NCBI RefSeq assembly: GCF_024137965.1 | Contig: NZ_CP099975.1 | Span: 62,001-126,000, forward strand | DNA length: 64,000 nucleotides | Direction: 5' to 3' | Source of the DNA: Halomonas sp. Y3 | Lineage (GTDB): Bacteria; Pseudomonadota; Gammaproteobacteria; Pseudomonadales; Halomonadaceae | Shown: piece by piece, positions 8,249 through 19,092 of the stretch | Numbering within the stretch: the first letter of the stretch is position 1 | Layout of the letters: every line of letters starts with the position of its first letter | Position numbers and translations under genes: made by a program | The notes under the pieces: generated by a model | Seen by the model: only the letters and a program-made list of their open reading frames with translations | What the model was told of the DNA's origin: nothing | Database searches by the model: none

Positions 8249-9562
8249 TCAGCGCAGATCCTTGACGCGCTTGGCCTTGCCCACGGAGCGCATGACCTCC
8301 TCCACGCCGCAGACGTCGATCTTGGTGCTGATGCCCACGTAGGTCTTGATGGCGTGCTGCAGGCGCTTGCCCAGCTGCTCGCAGGTGGCCGGGTCGCGGG
8401 CGATGTCGTTGCTGCACGCCTCGACGCGCACGCGAACCATATCCATGTTGCCCTGGCGGGTGACCTCGATCTCGTAGTGGGGCGAGAGCTGATCGATCTT
8501 GAGCAGCTGCTCCTCGATCTGGGTCGGGAAGACGTTGACCCCGCGGATGATCAGCATGTCGTCGCTGCGGCCGGTGATCTTGTCGATGCGGCGCATGGGG
8601 CGAGCGGTGCCCGGCAGCAGGCGGGTCAGGTCGCGGGTGCGGTAGCGGATGACCGGCAGCGCTTCCTTGGTCAGGGTGGTGAAGACCAGCTCGCCGTACT
8701 CGCCGTCCGGCAGCAGCTCGCCGGTCACCGGGTCGATGATCTCGGGGTAGAAGTGGTCTTCCCAGATGGTCGGGCCGTCCTTGGTCTCCAGGCACTCCAT
8801 GCCCACCCCCGGGCCCATCACCTCGGAGAGGCCGTAGATGTCCAGGGCGTCGATGCCCAGGCGTCGCTCCAGGGCGGTGCGCATGTCATTGGTCCAGGGC
8901 TCGGCGCCGAAGATGCCGGCGCGCAGCGGCAGCTCGCGGGGGTCGATGCCCTGGCGGTCCATCTCGTCGGCGATGTTGAGCATGTAGGAGGGGGTGACCA
9001 TGATGATGTCCGGCTGGAAATCGCGGATCAGCTGGACCTGTTTCTCGGTCTGGCCGCCGGACATCGGGATCACCGCGCAGCCCAGGCGCTCGGCGCCGTA
9101 GTGGGCGCCGAGGCCGCCGGTGAAGAGACCGTAGCCGTAGGCCACGTGGACCTTATCGTTGCGGCTGCCGCCGGCGGCGCGGATGGAGCGGGCGACCACG
9201 TCGGCCCAGGTGTCGATGTCACGCTGGGTGTAGCCCACCACGGTGGGCTGGCCGGTGGTTCCGCTGGAGGCGTGGACGCGCACCACGTCGCTCATCGGCG
9301 TGGCGAACATGCCGAAGGGGTAGTTGTCGCGCAGGTCCGCCTTGGTGGTGAAGGGGAGCTTGCCCAGGTCCTCGAGGCTCTTGACGTCCTCCGGATGCAC
9401 GCCGGCCTTGTCGAAGGACTGGCGGTAGAAGGGCACGTTCTCGTAGGCGTGCTTGAGGCTCCACTGCAGGCGCTTGACCTGGGTGGCGCGCAGCTCGTCG
9501 ATGCTGGCGGTTTCCAGGTGGTCGAGGCTGGCGGTGTCGATACGCTTCACGGTCTGGTTCAT
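8249..9562 (-). CDS. paaK: Phenylacetate-CoA ligase PaaK
   Basis: A 437-residue AMP-forming ligase that activates phenylacetate to phenylacetyl-CoA, the entry step of the pathway. Visible motifs include the phosphate-binding SSGTTGQPTVVGYT (about residue 93), the adenylation loop YGLSEVMGPGVG near residue 240 and the C-terminal YRTRDLTRLL/GRSDDMLIIRGVNVFPTQIE hinge. The ATG at 9562 has a GGAGAT ribosome site and gives the family length. It is the last gene of the operon running from paaF. Confidence 0.96.
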   Translation of the reverse strand: MNQTVKRIDTASLDHLETASIDELRATQVKRLQWSLKHAYENVPFYRQSFDKAGVHPEDVKSLEDLGKLPFTTKADLRDNYPFGMFATPMSDVVRVHASSGTTGQPTVVGYTQRDIDTWADVVARSIRAAGGSRNDKVHVAYGYGLFTGGLGAHYGAERLGCAVIPMSGGQTEKQVQLIRDFQPDIIMVTPSYMLNIADEMDRQGIDPRELPLRAGIFGAEPWTNDMRTALERRLGIDALDIYGLSEVMGPGVGMECLETKDGPTIWEDHFYPEIIDPVTGELLPDGEYGELVFTTLTKEALPVIRYRTRDLTRLLPGTARPMRRIDKITGRSDDMLIIRGVNVFPTQIEEQLLKIDQLSPHYEIEVTRQGNMDMVRVRVEACSNDIARDPATCEQLGKRLQHAIKTYVGISTKIDVCGVEEVMRSVGKAKRVKDLR

Positions 9563-9600
9563 CGGGGATCTCCGGTCGCAGGGGGTTGTCGCGCGCTGTC

Positions 9601-10802
<1,202 letters not shown>

Positions 10803-10806
<4 letters not shown>

Positions 10807-11270
10807 GCTTGGCTCTCTGCGGCAGTCTCTTCCAGGCGGCGAACGGTGCCGCGGATCTTGTAGGAGCGCCCGCGGAACAGGGCGACCTCGTCGCCGTGCT
10901 GGTTGCGCACGGTGATGTCGTAGATGCCGGTGCGGCCCCGGCGGCTGCGCTCCTCGGCGGTGGCGGTGAGCACGTCGCCGAGCTGGCCCGGGCCCAGGTA
11001 GTCGATGCTGCAGCCCGAGCCCACGGTGGCCTCGTCGTAGGTGTTGCAGGCGAAGGCGAAGGCGGAGTCCGCCAGGGCGAAGATGAAACCGCCGTGGCAG
11101 TTGCCGTGACCCTGCACCATGTCCTCGCGCACCGTCATGGTGAGCACGGCGCGACCCGGGGCCACGCTCTCGATGCGCATGCCCAGGTTCTGGCTGGCGG
11201 TGTCCCGGGCGAACATGGACTCGGCGCAGGCCTCGGCCAGCTGCTGGGGAGTCAGCTCGCGATCAGACAT
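10803..11270 (-). CDS. paaI: Hydroxyphenylacetyl-CoA thioesterase PaaI
   Basis: A 155-residue hot-dog thioesterase. The motif [26 protein letters not shown] (central region) is the hallmark of PaaI, including the catalytic Asp in LADSAFA. PaaI removes CoA from dead-end hydroxylated intermediates and frees CoA. Its start overlaps the end of paaH by 8 bases and its stop overlaps the start of paaJ by 4 bases. Confidence 0.95.
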
Positions 11271-12792
11271 GGAAGGTCTCCTCGGCCAGGGCCTTGCGGC
11301 GCAGCAGGAAGGAGGTGCGGTAGCGCTCCTCGCCGTAGCTCTGCTGCAGGTGAGTCAGGGTGCGGTGGACGAAGGCCAGGCCCAGGGCGTCGGCCCAGGC
11401 CAGGGGGCCGCGGGGGTAGTTGACGCCGGCCTGCATGGCGAGATCGCCGTCCCGGGCGCTGCACACGCCCTGGAGCACGGCGTCGGCGGCCTCGTTGGCC
11501 AGCATGGCCACGGTGCGCAGCACCGCGAGTCCCGGGGTATCGGTGAGCCAGGCGGCGTCCAGGCCCAGGCGCTGGAAGAGCGCTGTGGCCTGATCGCGAG
11601 CCTCGGCGTCGACGCCGGGGCTCGCCGCCAGGGCGATGCCGCTGGCGGTCTCGTAATCCAGGCAGAGGTCGAAGAGCACCAGGGCCTCGAGGCCCTCGTC
11701 CCGGGCGCGCTCGGCCGCGCAGCGGCCGTCGCTGAGCGTCAGGGTCAGGCCGCCCAGGCGCAGGCGCGACTCGCCGGAGATGCTCTCCCGGCGCACCACC
11801 TCGAGGCCGGCCGCTTCGGCGCGGGCCACCAGGGGGGCGATGACGCCGAGCTGGCCCTCGGCCACCAGGGGCGGCAGGGCCGCGTCGGCGGCGGGGGCGA
11901 AGTCGGGCGAAACGGGCTCAGCCCCGTCGCGATAGTCGTAGAAGCCCTGGCCGCTCTTGCGGCCCAGGCGGCCGGCCTCCACCAGCGCCAGCTGCACCAG
12001 GGAGGGCTCGAAGCGGGTGTCGCCGTAGTAGGCGTCGAACACCGAGCGGGTCACGGCGTAGTTGACGTCGTGGCCGATCAGATCCATCAGCTCGAAGGGG
12101 CCCATGCGAAAGCCGCCGGCCTGGCGCAGCAGGGCGTCCAGAGTAGCGGGGGTGGCGGCGCCCTCCTGCATCAGACGCAGCCCCTCGGCGTAGAAGGGGC
12201 GGGCGACGCGGTTGACGATAAAGCCCGGCGTGGAGCTGGCGTGAACCGGCACCTTGCCCCAGGCCGCGGCGGTGGCGTAGAGGGTCTCGGCCACCTCGGC
12301 GTCGGTGGCCAGGCCCGAGATCACCTCCACCAGCTTCATCACCGGCGCGGGGTTGAAGAAGTGCAGGCCGGCGACGCGCTCGGGGCGCTCGAGGCCGGCG
12401 GCGATGGAGGTGATGGAGAGCGACGAGGTGTTGCTGGTAAGCAGGGTGTCGGGCCCGCAGAGGGATTCCAGCTCGGCGAAGACGCCGCGCTTGACCTCCA
12501 GGTTCTCGACGATGGCCTCCACCACCAGGCGGCTGTCAGCAAGCTCCGCCAGGGTGGCGGCCGGGGTCATGCGGCTGACGATGGCGTCGACCTCCGTCTG
12601 GGCCATCTTGCCGCGGGCCACGCGCTTCTCGAGCTGGCGGCGCACGCCGTCGATGCCGGCCTGGGCGGCGCCTTCACGGTTGTCGTAGAGACGCACCGGG
12701 TGGCCGGCCTGGGCCGCCACCTGGGCGATGCCGGCGCCCATGGCGCCGGCGCCGATTACGGCGATGATATCGCTGGTTGCGAGGGCGGGCAT
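11263..12792 (-). CDS. paaH: 3-hydroxyadipyl-CoA dehydrogenase PaaH
   Basis: A 509-residue NAD-dependent 3-hydroxyacyl-CoA dehydrogenase. The N-terminal dinucleotide motif IAVIGAGAMGAGIAQVAAQAG, the SNTSSLSIT segment and HFFNPAPVMKLVEVI (with the catalytic His) are present. A second C-terminal dehydrogenase domain gives the long form seen in Pseudomonas-type PaaH. The ATG at 12792 has a GGGGGAG ribosome site. It oxidises 3-hydroxyadipyl-CoA to 3-oxoadipyl-CoA. Confidence 0.94.
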   Translation of the reverse strand: MPALATSDIIAVIGAGAMGAGIAQVAAQAGHPVRLYDNREGAAQAGIDGVRRQLEKRVARGKMAQTEVDAIVSRMTPAATLAELADSRLVVEAIVENLEVKRGVFAELESLCGPDTLLTSNTSSLSITSIAAGLERPERVAGLHFFNPAPVMKLVEVISGLATDAEVAETLYATAAAWGKVPVHASSTPGFIVNRVARPFYAEGLRLMQEGAATPATLDALLRQAGGFRMGPFELMDLIGHDVNYAVTRSVFDAYYGDTRFEPSLVQLALVEAGRLGRKSGQGFYDYRDGAEPVSPDFAPAADAALPPLVAEGQLGVIAPLVARAEAAGLEVVRRESISGESRLRLGGLTLTLSDGRCAAERARDEGLEALVLFDLCLDYETASGIALAASPGVDAEARDQATALFQRLGLDAAWLTDTPGLAVLRTVAMLANEAADAVLQGVCSARDGDLAMQAGVNYPRGPLAWADALGLAFVHRTLTHLQQSYGEERYRTSFLLRRKALAEETFHV

Positions 12793-12793
12793 C

Positions 12794-12835
12794 TCACTCC
12801 CCCTTGAAGCTGGTGTGTGAAGAGCGTTTTTCCAT
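12794..12835 (-). pseudogene. Remnant copy of a paaG-like 3' end
   Basis: Directly before paaH, the minus strand reads ATG-GAA-AAA-CGC and ends with AGC-TTC-AAG-GGG-GAG-TGA, coding MEKR...SFKGE. This copies the last codons of paaG ([11 protein letters not shown], 12877-12912) with a few changes and two extra codons. It looks like the stub of a partial duplication or of a lost second crotonase gene. The 41 bases between the copies show no homology by eye. Confidence 0.6.
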
Positions 12836-12876
12836 CCGCGCACCAAGCGCGTGAGCCGTCGTCAGGACGAGCATGG

Positions 12877-13668
12877 TCACTCTCCCTTGAAGCTTGGCTT
12901 GCGTTTTTCCATGAAGGCGGCCACGCCTTCGCGGTAGTCGTCGGTGCGGCCGGCCAGACGCTGCAGGTCGCGCTCCAGGTCGAGCTGGGCGTCGAAGTCG
13001 TTGTCGGCGCTGGCGTGCAGGGCGCGCTTGATCAGCGCCAGGCCCCGGGTCGGCTGGGTGGCCAGATGGCGGGCCAGGGTCAGCGCTTCGTCCTGCAGGG
13101 ACTCGTCGTCCACCACCTTCCAGATCATGCCCCACTGCTCGGCCTGCTCGGCGCTGAGCTTGTCACCCAGCATCGCCAGCCCTTTGGCCCGGGCCATGCC
13201 CACCAGGCGCGGGAGGCTCCAGGTGCCGCCGGAGTCCGGCACCAGGCCGATCTTGCAGAAGGCCTGGATGAAACTGGCCGAGCGGGCGGCCAGCACGATG
13301 TCGCAGGCCATGGCGATATTGGCGCCGGCGCCGGCGGCCACGCCGTTCACCGCGCAGACGGTGGGGAAGGGCAGGTCGCGCAGGGCGCGCAGCATGGGGT
13401 TGTAGCGCTTCTCCAGGGACTCGCCCAGGTCCGGCGCCTCGGCGCCGGGGGCCACGTTGCGGTCGGAAAGGTCCTGGCCGGCGCAGAAGCCGCGGCCGTT
13501 GCCGGTCAGCAGCAGGGCGCGCACGCTCTTGTCCTGGCGCACGGCCTTGAGGGCCTGGCGCATCTCGGCGTGCAGTTCGGCATTGAAACTGTTGAGGCTG
13601 TCGGGGCGGTTCAGCGTGAGGCGGGCGACGCCGTCTTCCACGGTATAGAGCAGGGGCGCTTCACTCAT
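12877..13668 (-). CDS. paaG: Ring 1,2-epoxyphenylacetyl-CoA isomerase PaaG
   Basis: A 263-residue crotonase-fold enzyme that converts the ring epoxide to oxepin-CoA. The oxyanion segment [15 protein letters not shown] (about residue 58) is typical of PaaG, as is the [18 protein letters not shown] region, where the Asp replaces the usual hydratase Glu. The start ATG at 13668 is preceded by a weak purine stretch. It lies 17 bases after paaF. Confidence 0.93.
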   Translation of the reverse strand: MSEAPLLYTVEDGVARLTLNRPDSLNSFNAELHAEMRQALKAVRQDKSVRALLLTGNGRGFCAGQDLSDRNVAPGAEAPDLGESLEKRYNPMLRALRDLPFPTVCAVNGVAAGAGANIAMACDIVLAARSASFIQAFCKIGLVPDSGGTWSLPRLVGMARAKGLAMLGDKLSAEQAEQWGMIWKVVDDESLQDEALTLARHLATQPTRGLALIKRALHASADNDFDAQLDLERDLQRLAGRTDDYREGVAAFMEKRKPSFKGE

Positions 13669-13685
13669 GATCGGTTTCCTGTGTA

Positions 13686-14459
13686 TCAGTGGCCGCTGAA
13701 GGTGGCGGGGCGTTTTTCCTGGAAGGCGCGGATGCCCTCCTCGCGATCCCTGGTGCCGGCCAGTAGCGTGAAGGCGTGGCGTTCGAAGCGCAGGCCGGTG
13801 GCCAGGTCGGTGTCCTCGGCCTTGTGCAGCGCCTCCCGGGCCAGGCGCACGGCCAGCGGCGCCTTGGTGGCGATGGTCTCGGCCACGGCGACGGCGCGCT
13901 CCAGGGTCAGCTCGGGCTGGGTGATCTCGCTGATCAGGCCGGCCTCCAGGGCGCGGCGGGCGGAGATCGGCTCGCCGGTGAGCACCATCTGGGTGGCCAG
14001 CGCCTTGCCCACGGCGCGCACCAGGCGCTGGGTACCGCCGGCGCCGGGCATGATGCCGAGGTTGATCTCGGGCTGACCGAAGCGGGCGTCTTCGCCTGCG
14101 ATCAGGATGTCGGCGTGCATGGCGAGCTCGCAGCCGCCGCCCAGGCAGAAGCCGTTGACGGCGGCGACGATGGGCTTGTTGAAGCGGGCGATGGTGGCCC
14201 AGTGGCGCTGGCGGGGATCCTCGAGAATGCCCACCAGGTCGCGCTCGGCCATCTCCTTGATGTCGGCCCCGGCGGCGAAGGCGCGCTGGCTGCCGGTGAT
14301 CACCACGGCGCGGACCTGGTTGTCGTCCTGGGCGCCGGTCAGCGTCTCGGCCAGCTCGCCGAGGAGAGCCGTGTTGAGAGCATTGAGCGCCTCTGGGCGG
14401 TGCAGCGTGATCCGTAGCACGCCCCGCTCGGGCCCTTCGATGATCAGGTGGTTCGGCAT
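13686..14459 (-). CDS. paaF: 2,3-dehydroadipyl-CoA hydratase PaaF
   Basis: A 257-residue enoyl-CoA hydratase. Both hydratase glutamates are in place: [15 protein letters not shown] and [18 protein letters not shown]. The oxyanion loop is [15 protein letters not shown]. It hydrates 2,3-didehydroadipyl-CoA in the lower pathway. First gene of the paaFGHIJK operon. The ATG at 14459 with GAGGAC upstream gives the normal length. Confidence 0.93.
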   Translation of the reverse strand: MPNHLIIEGPERGVLRITLHRPEALNALNTALLGELAETLTGAQDDNQVRAVVITGSQRAFAAGADIKEMAERDLVGILEDPRQRHWATIARFNKPIVAAVNGFCLGGGCELAMHADILIAGEDARFGQPEINLGIMPGAGGTQRLVRAVGKALATQMVLTGEPISARRALEAGLISEITQPELTLERAVAVAETIATKAPLAVRLAREALHKAEDTDLATGLRFERHAFTLLAGTRDREEGIRAFQEKRPATFSGH

Positions 14460-14831
14460 GGTGTCCTCGTCTCGGGCATGGCGTTGGCACAAGATTGTGG
14501 GGCGAGTATAGATTTTTTTTGATACGCATCAAATTGCTGTTATACGATTTGGTGTATCGTGTTTTATCGGCGCATCGCGTGTTTTTCTTCAATTTCAGAG
14601 TCTTGTGGCCACGTACCGCTTGGCACGTCGGCCGAATTAGACCATGGTCGAAATAACGCCGTGCTGCGCTGGATTTTCTCAATAAATCCATGTTTTTGAT
14701 GGGATTTTTCGCGCCTGCTGGCGAGCCGGTCGCGGTGCCTCGCGGGCGGGCTGTTTGATGTTTCGTTACGCTATGGATAGTCTTCCGTGCTATCCCGTAT
14801 CGAATACAGCCGCTCATTGCAGGAGCCACTC
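14460..14831. other. Divergent paaF / paaN intergenic region
   Basis: These 372 bases separate the two divergent paa operons. The paaF side carries the promoter and palindromes listed separately. The paaN side has a good ribosome site (CAGGAG) 7 bases before the ATG at 14832 but no clear -35/-10 pair by eye. The middle is AT-richer than its surroundings and has no convincing reading frame. Confidence 0.7.
14505..14560 (-). promoter_or_regulatory. paaF operon promoter with two palindromic operators
   Basis: On the minus strand TTGATG and TATACT (14505-14510) are 16 bases apart, 45 bases before the paaF start. A palindrome TTTGATACGCATCAAA (14518-14533) sits across the -35/spacer. A second inverted repeat, ACGAT-N7-ATCGT (14544-14560), lies just upstream. 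Both fit repressor binding. They do not resemble the GTGACAC repeat at the paaA promoter, so the binding protein is uncertain. Confidence 0.6.
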
Positions 14832-16508
14832 ATGTCTCAGCAAGCCCAGCAGATGCTCGACCGTCATCGCGAGACCCTGGACCAGGCCGTGGAGGCCATC
14901 ACCAGCCGGGGGTTCTGGACGCCCTACCCGGAAAACATCAAGAAGTATCCGGAAGAGGCGGTGAAGGGCGCGCCCGAGCGCTTCAAGGCGATGCTCGAGC
15001 AGCACTACGCCCTGAAGGTGCCGGCGGTGGCCGGCCAGGTGGGCGGTGAGGTATCTCCCTACGGCTTCGAGCTGGGAGTCACCTACGACCAGCCCGAACA
15101 GGGCGCGCTGATCGACGCCATGCAGGCCGCCATGCCGGCCTGGCGCGACGCCGGCGCCGAGGCGCGGGTGGGGGTGTGCCTGGAGATCCTGGCGCGTCTC
15201 AACGCCATGAGCCCGGACATCGCCCAGGCGGTGAGCCACACCAGCGGCCAGGCGCCGATGATGGCCTTCCAGGCCGGTGGCCCCCACGCCCAGGATCGCG
15301 GCCTCGAAGCCGTGACCTACGCCTGGCAGGCGATGTCCCAGGTGCCGGCCACCGCCAAGTGGGTCAAGCCCCAGGGCAAGCACGATCCTCTGGTGCTCGA
15401 CAAGCGCTACCACATCGTCCCCCGCGGCATCTCCCTGGTCGTGGCCTGCTCCACCTTCCCCACCTGGAATACCTACCCGGGCCTGTTCGCTAGCCTGGCC
15501 ACCGGCAACCCGGTGATCCTCAAGCCGCACCCGGCCGCCATCCTGCCGGTGGCCATGACCGCCCGCGTCGCCCAGGAGGTGCTGGAGGAGGCCGGCTTCG
15601 ATCCCTGCCTGGTCAGCCTGGTGCCCGATACCGCCGAGGCTCCGGTGACCAAGGAGCTTGCCCTGGATCCGGCCGTGAAGCTGATCGACTTCACCGGCTC
15701 CAACGCCTTTGGCGAGTGGCTCGAGCAGAACGCCACCCAGGCCCAGGTCTTTACCGAGAAGGCCGGCATCAACACCGTGATCATCGACAGCGTCGAGCAG
15801 ATCAAGCCGGTGGCCCAGAACCTGGCCTTCACCCTGAGCCTCTACTCCGGTCAGATGTGCACCACCACCCAGGCGATCTATGTGCCCAAGGAGGGCATCA
15901 AGACCGCCGACGGCCAGCTCTCCTTCGACGAGGTGGCAGGCACCCTGGCCAAGGCCGTCGAGAAGTTCCTCTCCGATAACGACCGCGCCTGCGCCGTGCT
16001 GGGGGCCATCCAGTCGCCGGCTACCGCCGCCCGCATCGACGAGTGCCGCGGCCTGGGCGAGGTGCTGCTGGACAGCGAGCCCCGCGAGCACGCCCAGTTC
16101 CCGGGCGCGCGGGTGCACACTCCTCTGCTGCTCAAGGTGGACGCCGGCCAGCGCGACGCCTTCAGCGAAGAGCGTTTCGGCCCGATCAGCTTCGTGATCG
16201 CCACCGACAGCACCGCCCACAGCATCGAGCTGGCCCGCGAAGTGATCGGTGAGAAAGGCGCCATCACCCTCGGCGCCTACACCACCGACGATAGCGTGGC
16301 CGAGCAGTTCGAGGAGCTGGCCATGGAGGTGGCGGCCCCGCTGTCGCTCAATCTGGACGGCGGTGTCTTCGTCAACCAGTCCGCGGCCTACAGCGACTTC
16401 CACGCCACCGGCGGCAACCCGGCGGCCAACGCCTCCCTGTGCGACCAGTCCTTCGTGACCCGTCGCTTCGTGGTGGTGCAGAGCCGTCGCCACGGCAAGC
16501 TGGACTGA
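14832..16508 (+). CDS. paaN: Phenylacetate pathway aldehyde dehydrogenase PaaN (stand-alone, no hydratase domain)
   Basis: A 558-residue aldehyde dehydrogenase of the PaaN type. The catalytic Cys lies in LYSGQMCTTTQAIYVP (about residue 345) and the general-base Glu region is TEKAGINTVIID. In the pathway it oxidises the semialdehyde formed on ring opening. E. coli-type PaaZ carries an additional C-terminal MaoC-like oxepin-CoA hydrolase domain; here the protein ends right after the dehydrogenase fold. The start at 14832 has a CAGGAG ribosome site. Confidence 0.88.
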   Translation: MSQQAQQMLDRHRETLDQAVEAITSRGFWTPYPENIKKYPEEAVKGAPERFKAMLEQHYALKVPAVAGQVGGEVSPYGFELGVTYDQPEQGALIDAMQAAMPAWRDAGAEARVGVCLEILARLNAMSPDIAQAVSHTSGQAPMMAFQAGGPHAQDRGLEAVTYAWQAMSQVPATAKWVKPQGKHDPLVLDKRYHIVPRGISLVVACSTFPTWNTYPGLFASLATGNPVILKPHPAAILPVAMTARVAQEVLEEAGFDPCLVSLVPDTAEAPVTKELALDPAVKLIDFTGSNAFGEWLEQNATQAQVFTEKAGINTVIIDSVEQIKPVAQNLAFTLSLYSGQMCTTTQAIYVPKEGIKTADGQLSFDEVAGTLAKAVEKFLSDNDRACAVLGAIQSPATAARIDECRGLGEVLLDSEPREHAQFPGARVHTPLLLKVDAGQRDAFSEERFGPISFVIATDSTAHSIELAREVIGEKGAITLGAYTTDDSVAEQFEELAMEVAAPLSLNLDGGVFVNQSAAYSDFHATGGNPAANASLCDQSFVTRRFVVVQSRRHGKLD

Positions 16509-16520
16509 GGGAGGCTCGCC

Positions 16521-17135
16521 ATGCCCTGCTATCGACTCGAGGGAGTCACGCCGGTGGTGCACCCCACCGCCTATGTGCACCCCACCGCGGTGCTGATCGG
16601 CGACGTCATCGTCGGCCCGGGCTGCTACGTGGGACCCGGCGCGGTGATGCGCGGCGACTTCGGCCAGCTGGTGCTGGAGGAGGGGGCCAACCTTCAGGAC
16701 ACCTGCGTGATGCACGGCTTCCCCGGCTGCGTCACCCGGGTGGAAAAGGATGGCCATATCGGCCACGGTGCCGTCCTGCACGGCTGCGTGGTGGGGCAGG
16801 ACGCCATGGTGGGCATGAACGCCGTGGTGATGGACTACGCCGTGATCGGCGCGCGCTCCATCGTTGCCGCGGCGGCCTTCGTTAAGACCGGCTTCGAGTG
16901 CCCGCCCCAGTCCCTGGTGATGGGCGCGCCGGCCAAGGTCAAGCGCGAGCTCTCCGACCAGGAGGTGGCCTGGAAGCAGCAGGGCACCCGGGAGTATCAG
17001 CGCCTGACCGAGCGCTGCCGAGACAGCCTGGAGCCCTGTGAGCCGCTGACGGAGCTGGATGCCGACCGGCCGCAGCTGAACGCCGGTGACACCCAGCCCA
17101 AGCAGCAGACCCTTGCCAAGGAGCAGTCGTCATGA
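16521..17135 (+). CDS. paaY: Hexapeptide-repeat protein PaaY
   Basis: A 204-residue left-handed beta-helix protein of the gamma-carbonic anhydrase family. Hexapeptide repeats run from [16 protein letters not shown] through [25 protein letters not shown]. The candidate metal-binding His are in MHGFPG and [11 protein letters not shown]. PaaY acts as a thioesterase on dead-end CoA esters of the pathway. It lies 12 bases after paaN and overlaps the next gene by 4. Confidence 0.92.
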   Translation: MPCYRLEGVTPVVHPTAYVHPTAVLIGDVIVGPGCYVGPGAVMRGDFGQLVLEEGANLQDTCVMHGFPGCVTRVEKDGHIGHGAVLHGCVVGQDAMVGMNAVVMDYAVIGARSIVAAAAFVKTGFECPPQSLVMGAPAKVKRELSDQEVAWKQQGTREYQRLTERCRDSLEPCEPLTELDADRPQLNAGDTQPKQQTLAKEQSS

Positions 17136-17917
17136 GCCAGGAGATGATCCGGGTCGAGACCCATGAGGCGGTGGGCGTGATCCGTCTCGACCGCCCCCAG
17201 GCCTACAACGCCCTGTGCGCCAGGCTGGTCACCGAGATGGCCGATGCGCTGAGCGCCTTCGAGGCCGACGAGGCCATCGGCGCCATCGTGATCACCGGCG
17301 GCGAGAAGGTGTTCGCCGCCGGGGCCGATATCGGCGAGATGCTCGATCGCACCCATGCCGATCTCTTCGCCGAAGACTTTCCCAACACGGCCGGCCAGGC
17401 CTGGGAGCGCCTGGCGCGCTGCCGCAAGCCGGTGATCGCCGCGGTCTCGGGCTTTGCCCTGGGCGGCGGCTGCGAGCTGGCCATGGCCTGCGATACCATC
17501 ATCGCCAGCGACACGGCGAAGTTCGGCCAGCCCGAGGTGAAGATCGGCACCATGCCCGGCGCCGGCGGCACCCAGCGCCTGGTGCGCGCCGTGGGCAAGG
17601 CCAAGGCCATGGAGCTCTGCCTGACCGGCCGCATGATGGACGCCGAGGAGGCCGAGCGCGCAGGCCTGGTGTGCCGAGTGGTGCCGGTGGCGTCCCTGGA
17701 GGAGGAGGCCCTGGCCCTGGCGGCCACCATCGCCTCTCACTCCCGGCCGGTGGTGCAGATGATCCGCGAATCCGTAGATCAGGCCTTCGAGCTGAACCTC
17801 CAGTCCGGCCTGCTCTTCGAGCGCCGCGCCTTCCAGAGCACCTTCGGCTTCGAGGATCGCCGGGAGGGCATGGAGGCCTTCGCCGAGAAGCGAAAGCCGC
17901 AGTTCCGGCACAAGTAG
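17132..17917 (+). CDS. Enoyl-CoA hydratase/isomerase in the paaN-paaY operon
   Basis: A 261-residue crotonase with both catalytic glutamates ([15 protein letters not shown] and [18 protein letters not shown]) and the oxyanion loop [12 protein letters not shown]. It closely resembles PaaF in the catalytic segments, so the locus holds two similar hydratases. Its ATG overlaps the paaY stop (ATGA), so it is co-translated with paaN-paaY. It may back up PaaF or act on another intermediate. It is not a MaoC-type oxepin-CoA hydrolase. Confidence 0.88.
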   Translation: MSQEMIRVETHEAVGVIRLDRPQAYNALCARLVTEMADALSAFEADEAIGAIVITGGEKVFAAGADIGEMLDRTHADLFAEDFPNTAGQAWERLARCRKPVIAAVSGFALGGGCELAMACDTIIASDTAKFGQPEVKIGTMPGAGGTQRLVRAVGKAKAMELCLTGRMMDAEEAERAGLVCRVVPVASLEEEALALAATIASHSRPVVQMIRESVDQAFELNLQSGLLFERRAFQSTFGFEDRREGMEAFAEKRKPQFRHK

Positions 17918-17964
17918 CCGCCGACCGGTAACGGTTGGCGCTGCCAAGACGGCGCTTACAACCT

Positions 17965-18001
17965 AAACGCCCCCTGCCATGAGCCATGGCAGGGGGCGTT
18001 T
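17965..18001. terminator. Bidirectional terminator between the crotonase gene and paaX
   Basis: A perfect 16-bp inverted repeat, AAACGCCCCCTGCCAT with its complement, surrounds GAGCC. It lies between the convergent ends of the paaN operon and paaX and could serve both. Confidence 0.85.
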
Positions 18002-18026
18002 GCGTAGCGGCGCTGGGGGGCTGGTG

Positions 18027-18953
18027 CTACTCCAGCCCGCCGAAGCGCTGGTAGAAGCTGGGGCCGGGAGCGGGCAGCGGGCCCTCGGCGGTCTCCAGGT
18101 GGCGGTCCAGCCAGTCCTCGGCGCGGCGGTAGATCATGCGGTAGATGTTGCGGCAGAGCTGGTGGGCGTTGCGCCCCTCCCAGGCGGTGGGCAGCAGCTC
18201 GTCGGGGAGCTGGGGGTCGCGCAGCTGCACCCGGCGATACTCGTGGATCAGCAGGGTGCGGGCGATGAAGCAGGCCTCCTCGTCCAGGTGGTTCTCTTCG
18301 TTGAGGGCCTTCCACAGCGGGCGGAAGAGGGTCAGGAAGCGCTGATAGTGCTCGGCCAGGTCGTCGAGGTTCCAGCTGTCGCGCACCTGCAGACGCAGGG
18401 GCTTGCTGGCCAGGGGCTCCAGGGCCTTGGTCTGCATGACGATGGTCTCGTCGGCGGCACCCAGCTCCTGAAGGGCGGCCATGGCCTCGCTGCGGTTGAG
18501 CGTGGGGTGGGCCAGCAGGCCGGGCACGAAGTGGCCGAAGCCCAGCCACTCGAGTTCGTCGCGCACCTTCTGACGGCGGGCGCTGTCGAGCTGGCTCAGC
18601 AGCACCAGGGTCCACTGGCCCGACCAGGGCGCCTGGGTGCCGTGGTAGACGCGCTTGAAGGCCTGTTCGAAGCGGCGTCGCCCCGGGCCGCTCAGGCTGT
18701 AGTAGCTGCGCCGACCGACCTTCTCGCCCTGTAGCCAGGTCTCCCGGGTCAGGCGGTAGACGGAGGTACGCACCAGCCGCTCGTTGATGCCGATAGGCTC
18801 GACCAGCTTCGAGAGGCTGCCCAGCCAGACGGTGCCGCCGCGGGGTACGATGGCATCCCCGTAGACGGTGATGATCAGCGAGCCGGCGCGGATAGGACGG
18901 CGCTGCTGGAAGTCATCGATAAGGGCGTTGACGCATTCGCGGGCGGAGGACAT
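18027..18953 (-). CDS. paaX: Phenylacetate pathway repressor PaaX
   Basis: A 308-residue protein matching PaaX: an N-terminal winged-helix region (RAGSLIITVYGDAIVPRGG, then GINERLVRTSVYRLTRETWL) and a long C-terminal region with LLIHEYRRVQLRDPQLPDELLP. PaaX is a repressor released by phenylacetyl-CoA. The ATG at 18953 was chosen because the upstream codons are low-complexity and unlike the family. Likely targets are the paaA, paaF and paaN promoters in this window. Confidence 0.93.
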   Translation of the reverse strand: MSSARECVNALIDDFQQRRPIRAGSLIITVYGDAIVPRGGTVWLGSLSKLVEPIGINERLVRTSVYRLTRETWLQGEKVGRRSYYSLSGPGRRRFEQAFKRVYHGTQAPWSGQWTLVLLSQLDSARRQKVRDELEWLGFGHFVPGLLAHPTLNRSEAMAALQELGAADETIVMQTKALEPLASKPLRLQVRDSWNLDDLAEHYQRFLTLFRPLWKALNEENHLDEEACFIARTLLIHEYRRVQLRDPQLPDELLPTAWEGRNAHQLCRNIYRMIYRRAEDWLDRHLETAEGPLPAPGPSFYQRFGGLE

Positions 18954-19092
18954 GTCGGGACTCGGAGGCTTTCCTGGTGTGGGGGCCCCGGGGCGGGGCG
19001 GCCGCGGCCACCGCGCGCCCACGAGGCGACGTTCGGTCGCATATGATACCCGCTTGAGCGCGCCAGTCGAACGCGATGTATCGGCTATTGAC

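Noticed and set aside
12877..14829. A 650-codon open frame on the minus strand
   Set aside because: Only its last 263 codons are paaG. The upstream part is another frame of paaF, with Arg/Gly/Pro-rich shadow protein; paaF itself lies in a different frame with full crotonase motifs.
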